Source: F23-D06 sp947167635
GTDB taxonomy: Bacteria > Bacteroidota > Bacteroidia > Bacteroidales > WCHB1-69
Direction: 5' to 3'
Length of the DNA: 64,000 bases
NCBI GenBank assembly: GCA_947167635.1
Contig: CAMVIT010000001.1
Location: 62,001 to 126,000 of the forward strand
The notes beneath the pieces were generated by a model, which was not told the origin of the DNA, made no database searches, and worked only from the letters and a program-made list of their open reading frames with translations. Position numbers and translations under genes: made by a program. Positions 1-8,829 of this stretch are shown piece by piece (within the stretch, counting starts at the first letter, position 1; every line of letters starts with the position of its first letter).

Positions 1-2
1 AC

Positions 3-1307
3 CATAAAGAATTACGCAAACAGATCACGGCATTGACCGCCGAATACTACAAAGCCCGCTTTGAAGAAAAAGAGTTCGTGCCCGGCAAGACCAAAGTGAA
101 CTATGCCGGTCGTGTGTTTGACGAGGAGGAATTGCAGAATGCCGTGAACGCATCTCTGGATTTCTGGCTGACAGAAGGAAGATTCTCCGAAGAGTTCTCC
201 AGCAAGATTTCAGAGTTTTTGGGAGTGGAGAATGTACTGCTCACCAATTCCGGCTCATCCGCCAACCTGTTGGCGTTCTCAGCACTGACTTCCGAAAAAC
301 TTGGTGACAAAAGACTAAAGCCCGGCGATGAGGTGATCTCCGTGGCCGCCGGCTTTCCCGCCACTGTGACACCCATCATCCAAAACGGACTTGTACCGGT
401 GTTCGTGGATCTTAGCATTCCGACCTATAATATTGACGTCGAAATGTTGAAGAAAGCCATCACCCCAAAAGTGAAGTGCATCTTCCTGGCACACACCCTT
501 GGCAACCCGTTTGACATTGATGCCATCATGGAGATAGCCAAAGAGCATGACCTGTGGGTGGTGGAAGACAACTGCGACGCTTTCGGTTCCGAGTACAAGG
601 GCAGGAAGACCGGCACATTCGGTCACATTTCCACCATCTCATTCTATCCCGCCCACCATATCACCACCGGCGAGGGCGGAGCCATCTGCACCAACGACCC
701 GCAGCTGGCGAGAATCGTGCGCGCGTTCCGCGACTGGGGACGTGACTGCTACTGCGCCGGCGGCGACAACAACACCTGCGGCAAGCGCTTTTCCCAGCAG
801 TTTGGCACTCTGCCCTTTGGCTTTGACCACAAGTATGTCTATTCGGAAATCGGCTACAACTTGAAGATGACCGATATACAAGCTGCTATCGGAGCCGCCC
901 AGATGGACAAGCTGCCCGACTTTTGCGAGAGTCGCAAGGCACATTTTCAAGAGTGGAAGCGTATCTTCGGCAAGTATCCGCAGTATTTCATCACTCCTGA
1001 ACCCACCGAGGGAGCCGACCCCGCATGGTTCGCCTTTATCGTGACGTTGAAAGAAAACAGCCCGTTCAAACGCGATGATTTGACCAAGTATTTGAACGAC
1101 AACCTTATAGAAACCCGCAATCTCTTCGCCGGCAATATGACCAAACAGCCTGCTTTTATCGGCAAAAATTGGCGTATCGCCGACCATCTGAACCGGACAG
1201 ACTATATTATGAACAACACGTTCTTCTTGGGCACCTATCCCGGCCTGACCGATGAAATGTTCAAGTACGCAGAAGAGAAATTGGATGAATTCGTGAAACA
1301 ATATTAA
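3..1307 (+). CDS. rfbH: CDP-4-keto-6-deoxyglucose 3-dehydrase (E1, RfbH/AscC family), 5' partial
   Basis: PLP- and [2Fe-2S]-dependent dehydrase that removes the C3 hydroxyl of CDP-4-keto-6-deoxyglucose on the way to 3,6-dideoxyhexoses for surface polysaccharide. The frame is open to base 3 (reads HKELRKQ before the TTG at 33), so the true start lies off the window and the TTG is not the start. The family hallmark is visible: SFYPAHH, where His replaces the usual PLP-binding lysine. The cluster cysteines fit the E1 spacing exactly: C (in EDNCDAFGS), 57 residues, C, one residue, C, seven residues, C (NTCG). A flavin reductase follows 4 bp downstream, as expected for the E1/E3 pair. First gene of a co-directional sugar operon. 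Confidence 0.95.
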   Translation, partial: HKELRKQITALTAEYYKARFEEKEFVPGKTKVNYAGRVFDEEELQNAVNASLDFWLTEGRFSEEFSSKISEFLGVENVLLTNSGSSANLLAFSALTSEKLGDKRLKPGDEVISVAAGFPATVTPIIQNGLVPVFVDLSIPTYNIDVEMLKKAITPKVKCIFLAHTLGNPFDIDAIMEIAKEHDLWVVEDNCDAFGSEYKGRKTGTFGHISTISFYPAHHITTGEGGAICTNDPQLARIVRAFRDWGRDCYCAGGDNNTCGKRFSQQFGTLPFGFDHKYVYSEIGYNLKMTDIQAAIGAAQMDKLPDFCESRKAHFQEWKRIFGKYPQYFITPEPTEGADPAWFAFIVTLKENSPFKRDDLTKYLNDNLIETRNLFAGNMTKQPAFIGKNWRIADHLNRTDYIMNNTFFLGTYPGLTDEMFKYAEEKLDEFVKQY

Positions 1308-1311
1308 CAAT

Positions 1312-1995
1312 ATGCTGGCAAAGAAATACTTATCAGAGGTCGTCTCCATAGCGAACCCGTTCAAGGGTATCTATACCGTGGAATTCAAGTCGCTGGAAAG
1401 GCCATACAAATATGCCCCGGGGCAGTTTCTCCATATTGCCATTGACGAGGAGTATGACGGCATCGGACAGTGGCCGGAATCGCGCTGCTTCTCCATGCAG
1501 AGCGACCCTGCCGAGGATGTCATCCGCATCACCTACGCTGTGAAGGGGAACTTCACACAGGAGATGGAAAAGACCTTGGCAGTGGGCAGGGAAGTGTGGC
1601 TCAAATTGCCGTTTGGCGAACTCTTCACACAACCGCACAACAAAACCAATACCGTGTTCATTGCCGGCGGCACGGGCGTGACGCCCTTCCTTTCCCTCTT
1701 CACCCACGAATCCTTCAGGGACTATGCAGACCCGAAGATTTACCTGGGCTACAAGAATGAAGATTACTACATCTACCAGAAGGAGTTCGCCGCCATCAAG
1801 AACGATAATGCCCAAATCACCATCTTCTACGAAAACAAGGATGGCGTAATCGACATTGCCAAAATCCATGAGCAGAACGGTAACGACAGCAGCTATTTCA
1901 TCTCCGGCCCTCCCGTGATGATCAAAATTTTCAAGGAAAAGCTCATTGAACTCGGCGTGCCGAAGGAGCATGTGCTCACCGACGACTGGGAATAA
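1312..1995 (+). CDS. FAD/NAD(P)-binding reductase, probable E3 partner of RfbH
   Basis: Ferredoxin-NADP reductase-fold oxidoreductase of 227 residues. Visible motifs are the FAD-binding RCFS segment (about residue 60), the nucleotide-binding GGTGVTPF (about 119-126), SGPPVM, and the terminal DDWE. Its position directly behind rfbH suggests it feeds electrons to the dehydrase like AscD/DdhD. Those E3 enzymes normally carry an additional N-terminal plant-type ferredoxin domain (about 330 residues in total); no CxxxxCxxC cluster is present here, so it either reduces E1 directly through flavin or needs a separate iron-sulfur carrier. Four bases separate it from rfbH and 30 from the next gene, so co-transcription is likely. 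Confidence 0.85.
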   Translation: MLAKKYLSEVVSIANPFKGIYTVEFKSLERPYKYAPGQFLHIAIDEEYDGIGQWPESRCFSMQSDPAEDVIRITYAVKGNFTQEMEKTLAVGREVWLKLPFGELFTQPHNKTNTVFIAGGTGVTPFLSLFTHESFRDYADPKIYLGYKNEDYYIYQKEFAAIKNDNAQITIFYENKDGVIDIAKIHEQNGNDSSYFISGPPVMIKIFKEKLIELGVPKEHVLTDDWE

Positions 1996-2025
1996 TTTGG
2001 AACGTTAATACAACTTTATAATAAA

Positions 2026-2802
2026 ATGAACTTACAAGAACGTCAAATGCTGGACTCCTTACTTGAATTAAAGGAAGTATATGGAGTTTATGGAATAAAA
2101 GCGGAATTTGAGGCCGAAGGGGCCCGCATGGATGAACTTATCCGCCTTCGGGAATTGATATTGCGTGCCGATTTGAAATTCATCACCAAAATCGGCGGAT
2201 GCGAAGCTGTGCATGACATGCAACAATGCAAATTGCTGGGTGCCACGGGCGTCATGGCCCCGATGATTGAAACCCCCTTTGCGCTGAGCAAGTTCGTCGG
2301 CGCGGCAAAACGTGTCTATGGTGACGACATGGACTCTGTGGAATGGATCATCAATGCTGAAACGAAGACCTGCCATGCCAATTACAAAGACATTTTGGAA
2401 GTAGGCCGCGGGTTCTTGAAAACCGTCACCGTTGGTCGCAGTGATCTTTCTGCCTCTATGGGAATTACACGCAAGGATATTGAAACAGAACCTGTTTTCG
2501 AAGCCACACGAGATTTGTTGCAACAATCACGCCAGGCGGGAATCACCACCAACTTCGGGGGCAATATTGGCATTGAAAGCATTCCGTTTATTGTCAGGAT
2601 GAGTGACGTGGCCGATCGTTTTGAAACACGCAAAGTGGTGATTTCCATTGAAAAAGATGAGAGCAAATTGAAAAAAATCATCCATAAAGCTCTGGATTTT
2701 GAACTTCAGTGGCTTTTATACAAAAAATCATACTATACACGCCTCTCTTCCGAGGATGAGGCTCGCATAGAGCGTATGCGTTTTCAATTAAACAAAGACT
2801 AA
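2026..2802 (+). CDS. HpcH/HpaI-type aldolase
   Basis: Class II pyruvate-type aldolase/citrate lyase beta family, 258 residues, expected to cleave or form a C-C bond of a 2-keto acid with release or use of pyruvate. Seen: the metal-binding APMIETPFA segment, the INAETKT strand and VGRSDLS near residue 140, all family-typical. The substrate cannot be read from sequence. It lies two bases before a PfkB sugar kinase inside a dideoxysugar operon; an aldolase plus a KDG-type kinase could together interconvert 2-keto-3-deoxy sugar acids and pyruvate, and the next enzyme but one is a ThDP enzyme that may use pyruvate. That link is inference. Confidence 0.8.
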   Translation: MNLQERQMLDSLLELKEVYGVYGIKAEFEAEGARMDELIRLRELILRADLKFITKIGGCEAVHDMQQCKLLGATGVMAPMIETPFALSKFVGAAKRVYGDDMDSVEWIINAETKTCHANYKDILEVGRGFLKTVTVGRSDLSASMGITRKDIETEPVFEATRDLLQQSRQAGITTNFGGNIGIESIPFIVRMSDVADRFETRKVVISIEKDESKLKKIIHKALDFELQWLLYKKSYYTRLSSEDEARIERMRFQLNKD

Positions 2803-2804
2803 GT

Positions 2805-3827
2805 ATGGACAAGGTCGTTACTTTTGGAGAATTGATGTTGAAACTCTCCCCGGAAAGGTATGGGAGACTTATCCAAGCGCATCAACTCAATGTGGAATAC
2901 AGCGGGGCAGAAGCCAACGTGGCCGTTTGTCTGGCCAATTTCGGACGGTCTGTTTCTTTTGTAACAGCTGTGCCTGTTAATATTTTAGGCGAGGCCGCGA
3001 TAAATGCCATACGACATTATGGGGTTGATGTCTCTGACATCATTCGGAAAGACGGGCGCTTAGGGATCTACTTTTCGGAGAAAGGCGCCAGCCAACGTCC
3101 CTCGAAAGTGGTGTACGATCGTGAATATTCCGCTATCGCCTTGGCAACGGTATCCGATTTTGACTGGGATGCCATCTTCCATGATGCCACATGGTTCCAT
3201 TTCACGGGCATCACACCCGCTTTGAGCGACAATGCCGCTGCCAATTGCCTTGCAGCCTGCAAAGCGGCAAAAAACAAGGGATTGACCATCAGTTGCGACC
3301 TTAATTATCGGTCAAAACTTTGGAGCAAGGAAAAAGCCAACACTGTAATGACCGAGTTGTGCCAATATGTGGACATTTGCATAGCCAACGAGGCGGATGC
3401 CGCTGACGTGTTCGGAATCAATGCCGAACAGTCTGATGTGGACAAAGGTATCCTCAACGGACAATCCTACACATTGGTGGCCAAACAATTACAAACGAAA
3501 TTCGGGTTCAAGAAAGTGGCCATTACGCTTCGGGAGTCCATTTCCGCAAGCGACAACAACTGGTCTGCAATCCTATTGGATGACAACAGAATCTATACGA
3601 GTCACAAATATCCCATCCATATTGTTGACCGGATAGGCGGTGGCGACTCCTTTGGTGCAGGTCTCGTTTACGCTATATCAGCGGGTTATGACCCACAGCA
3701 CGCTTTGGAGTTCGCAGTGGCAGCCAGTTGCTTGAAGCAAACCATTGAAGGGGATTTCAACCTCGTGACAATCGACGAGGTTGAATCTCTTGTTGACGGA
3801 AACCAATCGGGTAGAATATCAAGATAG
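2805..3827 (+). CDS. PfkB-family sugar kinase (KdgK-like)
   Basis: Ribokinase/PfkB-fold kinase of 340 residues. The N-terminus TFGELMLKLSP and the GAEANVAVCLA segment resemble 2-keto-3-deoxygluconate kinases. The PfkB signature 2 is DRIGGGDSFGAG at about residues 274-285, with Asp as catalytic base. It begins two bases after the aldolase stop and ends 19 bases before the ThDP enzyme start, so it belongs to one transcription unit. Likely phosphorylates a keto-sugar or sugar acid; the substrate is not known. Kinases of this type are unusual inside nucleotide-sugar operons and support the idea that the operon supplies its own C2/C3 donor. Confidence 0.85.
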   Translation: MDKVVTFGELMLKLSPERYGRLIQAHQLNVEYSGAEANVAVCLANFGRSVSFVTAVPVNILGEAAINAIRHYGVDVSDIIRKDGRLGIYFSEKGASQRPSKVVYDREYSAIALATVSDFDWDAIFHDATWFHFTGITPALSDNAAANCLAACKAAKNKGLTISCDLNYRSKLWSKEKANTVMTELCQYVDICIANEADAADVFGINAEQSDVDKGILNGQSYTLVAKQLQTKFGFKKVAITLRESISASDNNWSAILLDDNRIYTSHKYPIHIVDRIGGGDSFGAGLVYAISAGYDPQHALEFAVAASCLKQTIEGDFNLVTIDEVESLVDGNQSGRISR

Positions 3828-3846
3828 ACCATATAAATGCCTTTTT

Positions 3847-5661
3847 ATGATTAAAGTTAGTGATTTTATTTTCCAATATCTGGTTGAAAAATACAATATC
3901 CATCATTGTTTTATGGTGACAGGTGGTGGAGCCATGCACCTGAATGACTCCATAGGTCACACTAAAGGCCTGACGTACATCTGCAATCATCATGAACAGG
4001 CATCTGCCATTGCCGGAGAGGGCTATTACCGGGCTTGCGGCCAACTGGCCGTCACCTGCGTCACGACCGGACCCGGCGGCACCAATGCCGTTACCGGAGT
4101 CCTTGGACAATATCTCGACTCCATTCCCGGATTGTATATTTCCGGACAGATAAAGACTTCCACCTATAAGCACACCTACCCGTATCTGAATTTGCGGCAG
4201 TTGGGTGATCAGGAAGCGGATATTGTTTCCATCGTGTCACCCATTACAAAGTATGCCAAGACCATTTATGATCCGCGGGATGTGAAATATGAGTTGGACA
4301 AGGCTATTGCCATCGCTTTGGACGGAAGACCCGGTCCCGTTTGGCTGGATGTTCCGCTGGACGTGCAGGGAGCAATGGTTGACGAAACATTGTTCCGTGA
4401 GTTTAATGCTTCTGTGGAAATGATCGATCCCGTGAAACACTCCTTGGTGGATGAACAAATCAAACAGCTTATCGAAAAAATCAGAGGTGCGAAAAGTCCT
4501 GTCATTTATGTGGGCAATGGCGTTCGGCTGGCCAAACGGGAAAAGGAGTTCATCCAACTGGCAGAAATCCTGAATGTTCCCGTGGTCACGGCTATCAGCG
4601 GTTCTGACATCATCTGGCACGACCACCCGTTGTGTTTCGGAAAGCCCGGCATTTGCGGCGATCGCATCGGAAATATAATGGTGCAAAATGCCGACCTTTT
4701 GATTGTGATAGGCACACGCTTGAGTATCCGGCAGGTGGGCTATGCCTACGACCTGCTGGCTCCGAAAGCGTATAAGGTCATGGTGGATGTTGATTTGGCT
4801 GAGATGCAGAAACCCACATTGCGCATTGATATGCCCATCCATGTCAATATTTCAGAGTTTATTGACAAAATGCTCTCCTCTCTTGAGAATGAATCCGGGC
4901 TCCCGGAATTCAAATCTTGGATTGAGTGGGGCAGAACGCTTGAGAGCAAACTCCCGACCCTTTTTGACGACAATCCGGATTGTGAAGGATATGCCAACTC
5001 ATATAAGTTCGCCGATGAGTTGTTCAATCAGTTGGAAGATGGCGACGTGGTTGTGACGGGCAACGGGACGGCTTACACCTGCACCTATCAGGCCATGAAA
5101 GTGAACAAGGGGGTGAGAGTGTTTGCCAACCAAGGCTGTGCCGCCATGGGTTACGGATTGCCCGCTGCCATCGGTGCCTGCGTCAGCAATGAAAAAGGGA
5201 AAACAATCTGCGTGACGGGTGACGGTTCCATCCAAATGAATATTCAAGAACTTCAAACCCTTGTCACGAACGAGTTGCCGCTGAAAATCTTTGTGTTAGA
5301 AAATGAAAGCTATCTGGCAATCAAGACAACCCAGAAGGCTTTCTTTAACGGGAATTTTACGGGAAGCAACCCGGCAAGCGGCGTGGTGTGCCCCGATTTG
5401 AAACGAATCGCGGAAGCATACGGGATTCCTTTTACACGGGTGTCAAGCAATGAGGGATTGCACGATGTCATTTCTCAAACGCTGAATACGGACGGAGCCA
5501 TGATTTGCGAGGTGAAGATGCATCCCGAACAGACCCTTTTCCCTAAATCCGCATCCTTCATGGATAAGGCAACAGGGAAGATGACGTCCGCACCTCTTGA
5601 CAAAATGGCTCCATTTATGCCTGAGGAACTACAAAAACAGTGCGAATTCACAAGTAAATAA
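3847..5661 (+). CDS. ThDP-dependent enzyme, acetolactate-synthase-like (YerE-like candidate)
   Basis: Thiamine-diphosphate enzyme of the acetolactate synthase/pyruvate decarboxylase superfamily, 604 residues from ATG 3847. A TTG at 3781 would overlap the kinase gene by 47 bases and is rejected. Seen: the catalytic Glu in CNHHEQA (about residue 50), TTGPGGTNA, and the Mg/ThDP motif GDGS...ENES at about 458-487. Such enzymes decarboxylate pyruvate and transfer the C2 unit. In yersiniose A biosynthesis, YerE attaches this unit to C4 of CDP-3,6-dideoxyhexos-4-ulose, the product of RfbH plus its reductase. With rfbH and a reductase here, an analogous branched-chain sugar step is a reasonable inference, not proven. 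Confidence 0.85.
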   Translation: MIKVSDFIFQYLVEKYNIHHCFMVTGGGAMHLNDSIGHTKGLTYICNHHEQASAIAGEGYYRACGQLAVTCVTTGPGGTNAVTGVLGQYLDSIPGLYISGQIKTSTYKHTYPYLNLRQLGDQEADIVSIVSPITKYAKTIYDPRDVKYELDKAIAIALDGRPGPVWLDVPLDVQGAMVDETLFREFNASVEMIDPVKHSLVDEQIKQLIEKIRGAKSPVIYVGNGVRLAKREKEFIQLAEILNVPVVTAISGSDIIWHDHPLCFGKPGICGDRIGNIMVQNADLLIVIGTRLSIRQVGYAYDLLAPKAYKVMVDVDLAEMQKPTLRIDMPIHVNISEFIDKMLSSLENESGLPEFKSWIEWGRTLESKLPTLFDDNPDCEGYANSYKFADELFNQLEDGDVVVTGNGTAYTCTYQAMKVNKGVRVFANQGCAAMGYGLPAAIGACVSNEKGKTICVTGDGSIQMNIQELQTLVTNELPLKIFVLENESYLAIKTTQKAFFNGNFTGSNPASGVVCPDLKRIAEAYGIPFTRVSSNEGLHDVISQTLNTDGAMICEVKMHPEQTLFPKSASFMDKATGKMTSAPLDKMAPFMPEELQKQCEFTSK

Positions 5662-5672
5662 CACCTTTTTCT

Positions 5673-6563
5673 ATGCAAAATATCATCGTCACAGGTGCTA
5701 CCGGGTGTGTGGGAAGTGCTGTCGTCAGACAAGCGATTGCGCAAGGCATGAGCGTGACATGTATGGTCCACAAGGATTCCCAAAGGCTATCGAATCTTCC
5801 TCAAAGTGAACGGGTTCATGTTGTAGAATGCAATCTGTCGGATTACTCCTCACTGGAATTAGCAGGCCAATATGATACCTTCATACACCTGTCATGGGAG
5901 AAAACCTTCGGTGCCTCCCGCGACGATGCTGATATCCAAACCCGCAACATCCAATACACCCTCGACGCCGTCAAATTGGCTCACCGTTGTGGATGCAAAG
6001 TCTTTGTAGGTGCCGGTTCGCAGGCGGAATATGGGGTGCAGTCGCAAAACCTTACGCCAAACCTGCCCGTCAGCCCCGAAAGCGGCTACGGCATTGCCAA
6101 ATTTGCAGCAGGTAAGTTATCGGCCATGCTGTGCAAAAGCTTGGGTGTACGTCACAACTGGGTGCGCATCCTCAGCGTCTATGGCCCGAATGACGGAGAG
6201 AACACACTCATCAGTTACGCCATCCGGGAGCTGAAAGCCGGACGTTCCCCCGAGCTCACAAAATGCGAGCAGATTTGGGACTACCTTTATGCCGACGATG
6301 CCGGCGACGCCATTCTGTCAGTTGCCGCCAACGGCGTTGACGGCAAAACATACCCTTTGGGGTCAGGACAAGGAAGAAAGTTGTCAGAATACATTGAGGA
6401 GATCCGCCAGATCATCAATCCTTCCGTTAAAGTCCAATATGGTGTTAAAGACTATTATCCGCATCAGCCGATGCACTTGGTGGCTGATATCAGCGAACTG
6501 ACCAACGACACGGGCTGGCAACCACGAACGTCCTTTGAAGAGGGCATCCGCTCTTTTGTATAA
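5673..6563 (+). CDS. NAD-dependent epimerase/dehydratase (extended SDR)
   Basis: Extended short-chain dehydrogenase of 296 residues. The Rossmann dinucleotide motif GATGCVGS is at residues 7-14 and the catalytic YGIAK (YxxxK) is near residue 138. It starts 11 bases after the ThDP gene and is the last of the six-gene sugar block. It could reduce or epimerise the 4-keto or the newly attached acetyl carbonyl of the CDP sugar (compare YerF, or abequose/paratose synthases). The exact reaction is not readable. After it comes an AT-rich gap with a fresh promoter, so the operon probably ends here. Confidence 0.85.
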   Translation: MQNIIVTGATGCVGSAVVRQAIAQGMSVTCMVHKDSQRLSNLPQSERVHVVECNLSDYSSLELAGQYDTFIHLSWEKTFGASRDDADIQTRNIQYTLDAVKLAHRCGCKVFVGAGSQAEYGVQSQNLTPNLPVSPESGYGIAKFAAGKLSAMLCKSLGVRHNWVRILSVYGPNDGENTLISYAIRELKAGRSPELTKCEQIWDYLYADDAGDAILSVAANGVDGKTYPLGSGQGRKLSEYIEEIRQIINPSVKVQYGVKDYYPHQPMHLVADISELTNDTGWQPRTSFEEGIRSFV

Positions 6564-6585
6564 AGCCAACAAAATTTTCAGTTTT

Positions 6586-6618
6586 TTTGATTTGCAATTT
6601 GTTTTTTCCGTATTTTTG
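6586..6618 (+). promoter_or_regulatory. Bacteroidetes-type promoter for the ATPase gene
   Basis: TTTG at 6586-6589, then 21 bases, then the -7 box TATTTTTG at 6611-6618. Matches the phylum consensus TTTG / TAnnTTTG. Gives a leader of about 75 nt to the ATG at 6698; the leader holds a small hairpin around GGCGTTACGCC. Confidence 0.65.
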
Positions 6619-6697
6619 CAGCGTTAACACCATTACGCTTTAAGGCGTTACGCCTCAAGGCATAATAGAGTTGTTGGACTACAAAATCATGTTGATT

Positions 6698-7828
6698 ATG
6701 AATCCATTCCGATATGGTCGCATCGTTTACGGCGACTATTTTTATGACCGAAAGGAGGAGCTTGCCCACATTACTGCCACACTCAATGGTGGCAATAATG
6801 TCGTTTTATTTGCCCCACGCAGATACGGAAAGACCTCCTTGGTGTTCAAGGTGATGGATTCTTTGTCAACGGAAGGGACAATCTGCATCTATTTTGATTG
6901 CTCGACGGCTTTCTCTCTCGAATCATTTGCTGAACTGTTTGTCCGGGCGGTAGCTGCAAAGCAAAGTAACTGGCAACGTTTTTTGACAATGCTGTCCGGT
7001 TTGGTGAAAACACTACGCCCAACCATTTCCATAGACGAATCCGGATTGCCACAACTCAGTATCGAATTCACGGAACCCAAAATATCGGTCGGGACATTGG
7101 CTGACATTTTCAACCTGCCCGAAAAACTGTCAGAGGATACGGGGGTACGGGTTGTGGTCGTTTTTGACGAGTTCCAGGACATTCAAAAATTCAGCAAATA
7201 TGGTCTTGAGAACATACTGCGCAATAAAATCCAACAGCAGAAACATGTCAACTACCTGTTTTTAGGCAGCAAAACCCATATTTTGTCGGACATGTTCAAC
7301 AACAAGAACCGGGCGTTCTACAATTCCTCCTATCATTACCAGCTAAGCAAACTTCCCGAACAGGAGACCATTGCCTTTTTGAAAGACCGATTCTCTCAAT
7401 CCGGCATTTTAATTGGAGATGCTGAAGCAAAGCAGATTATTGATGAAACAGATAACGTTCCCTATTACATCCAATTGCTCGCATCGGAAATATGGCAATG
7501 CACCATTACGGAAAAAGCAGTCGTAACACCGGAAATCATCCGGCAATGCGCACAACAAATCATCATTGTCAAGGATGATTATTACAATGAGTTGTTCGGG
7601 AGATTGTCGGAAACGCAATGCAAATTGCTTATTGCTCTCACTAAAGAGCAGACCGGTATTTTTTCAGCATCGTATATCCGTAAATATCATCTGCATGCCA
7701 GTTCGAGTGTACAAAAGGCATCCTCGGCATTGGTGGAAGACGGGATCATCGACAAAGAATCCGACAAATATCATATTTGTGATCCGTTTTTCAAACGATA
7801 TATCCAACAAACATTCTCTCAGAAATAG
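6698..7828 (+). CDS. AAA+ ATPase, archaeal-ATPase (PF01637-like) family
   Basis: STAND-like ATPase of 376 residues. ATG 6698 is chosen because MNPFRYGRIVYG is the usual family beginning; TTG and ATG codons slightly upstream are in frame but less likely. Walker A is APRRYGKTS (about 39-47) and Walker B VVVVFDEFQD (about 150-159). The C-terminal half looks like the winged-helix tail of the family (LIALTKEQTG..., SSSVQKASSALVEDGII). Role unknown. It has its own promoter and sits between the sugar operon and the glycosyltransferase genes like an inserted cassette. One of five intact stand-alone ATPase genes in this window. Confidence 0.85.
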   Translation: MNPFRYGRIVYGDYFYDRKEELAHITATLNGGNNVVLFAPRRYGKTSLVFKVMDSLSTEGTICIYFDCSTAFSLESFAELFVRAVAAKQSNWQRFLTMLSGLVKTLRPTISIDESGLPQLSIEFTEPKISVGTLADIFNLPEKLSEDTGVRVVVVFDEFQDIQKFSKYGLENILRNKIQQQKHVNYLFLGSKTHILSDMFNNKNRAFYNSSYHYQLSKLPEQETIAFLKDRFSQSGILIGDAEAKQIIDETDNVPYYIQLLASEIWQCTITEKAVVTPEIIRQCAQQIIIVKDDYYNELFGRLSETQCKLLIALTKEQTGIFSASYIRKYHLHASSSVQKASSALVEDGIIDKESDKYHICDPFFKRYIQQTFSQK

Positions 7829-7855
7829 TTTCACACGTAAAAGTCAACATCATCA

Positions 7856-8818
7856 ATGAAAAAAATCAGCATACTGATTCCCTGTTATAACGAAGAGGAA
7901 AACGTTGTGCCAATGAGCAAAGCCGTGGTAAACGAACTGACCACGAAACTGCCACAATATGACTATGAACTCATTTTCATTGACAACGACTCGCAGGACA
8001 ATACCCGACCGTTGCTCCGCGAGATTTGCAAAAACAACCCGAAAATCAAAGCCATCTTCAATGCCAAGAATTTTGGACAATTCAACAGTCCCTACTATGG
8101 GATGCTCCAGACCTCCGGCGACTGCACCATTACGATGTGCTGCGACTTTCAGGATCCGGTTGATTTGATTCCCAAGATGGTAGAAACATGGGAAAAAGGG
8201 GCAAAAATCGTCTCCTGCATCAAAACCAAAAGTAAAGAGAATCCCATAATGCGCTTTTTTCGCACCATCTACTACAAAATCATCAAGAAAATGTCATCTG
8301 TGGACCAGATTGAGCATTTTACCGGCTTTGGTCTTTATGACAAAAATTTTATAGAGGTGTTACGCAATCTGAAAGACCCCACCCCGTTCATTCGCGGCAT
8401 TGTGGCTGAGCTGGGTTACAAACGGGTGGACATTGAATACACCCAGGCAAAGCGACGTGCCGGGAAAACACACAATAATTTCTTCACCCTGTTTGATGCG
8501 GCCATGCTCAGCTTCACCAGCTACACCAAGGTAGGCCTGCATCTCGTCACTTTTGCCGGATTGATATTGTCAGGCTTGTCGATTCTGGCCGCATTGGTTT
8601 ACCTTGTACTGAAGCTGATTTATTGGGATTCCTTCTCCGCCGGCTTGGCTCCATTGATCATCGGCCTGTTCTTCTTCAATGCGGTGGAACTGCTGTTTAT
8701 CGGCTTCGTGGGTGAATATGTGATGAGCATCAACACGAGGGTGATGAACCGCCCGTTGGTCATTGAAGAAGAACGCATCAATTTTGACATTGAAGATAAA
8801 GAAAGTGAAAATAAATAA
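7856..8818 (+). CDS. Family 2 glycosyltransferase with two C-terminal membrane helices (GtrB/DPM1-like)
   Basis: GT2 glycosyltransferase of 320 residues expected to move a sugar from a nucleotide donor to undecaprenyl phosphate on the inner membrane face. Seen: ISILIPCYNEEENV at the N-terminus, FIDNDSQDNT, the acidic DFQDP motif (about residue 100), and QAKRRAGKTH typical of GtrB/DPM1 relatives. Two long hydrophobic segments lie at about residues 225-255 and 263-290. It begins 27 bases after the ATPase stop and is followed 11 bases later by a PMT-like transferase, which would use the lipid-linked sugar. The two likely act as a donor-maker and transferase pair. Confidence 0.88.
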   Translation: MKKISILIPCYNEEENVVPMSKAVVNELTTKLPQYDYELIFIDNDSQDNTRPLLREICKNNPKIKAIFNAKNFGQFNSPYYGMLQTSGDCTITMCCDFQDPVDLIPKMVETWEKGAKIVSCIKTKSKENPIMRFFRTIYYKIIKKMSSVDQIEHFTGFGLYDKNFIEVLRNLKDPTPFIRGIVAELGYKRVDIEYTQAKRRAGKTHNNFFTLFDAAMLSFTSYTKVGLHLVTFAGLILSGLSILAALVYLVLKLIYWDSFSAGLAPLIIGLFFFNAVELLFIGFVGEYVMSINTRVMNRPLVIEEERINFDIEDKESENK

Positions 8819-8829
8819 TTGTTTCTATC

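Noticed and set aside
3781..3846. TTG start for the ThDP enzyme
   Set aside because: It would overlap the kinase gene; ATG 3847 gives the normal family N-terminus.
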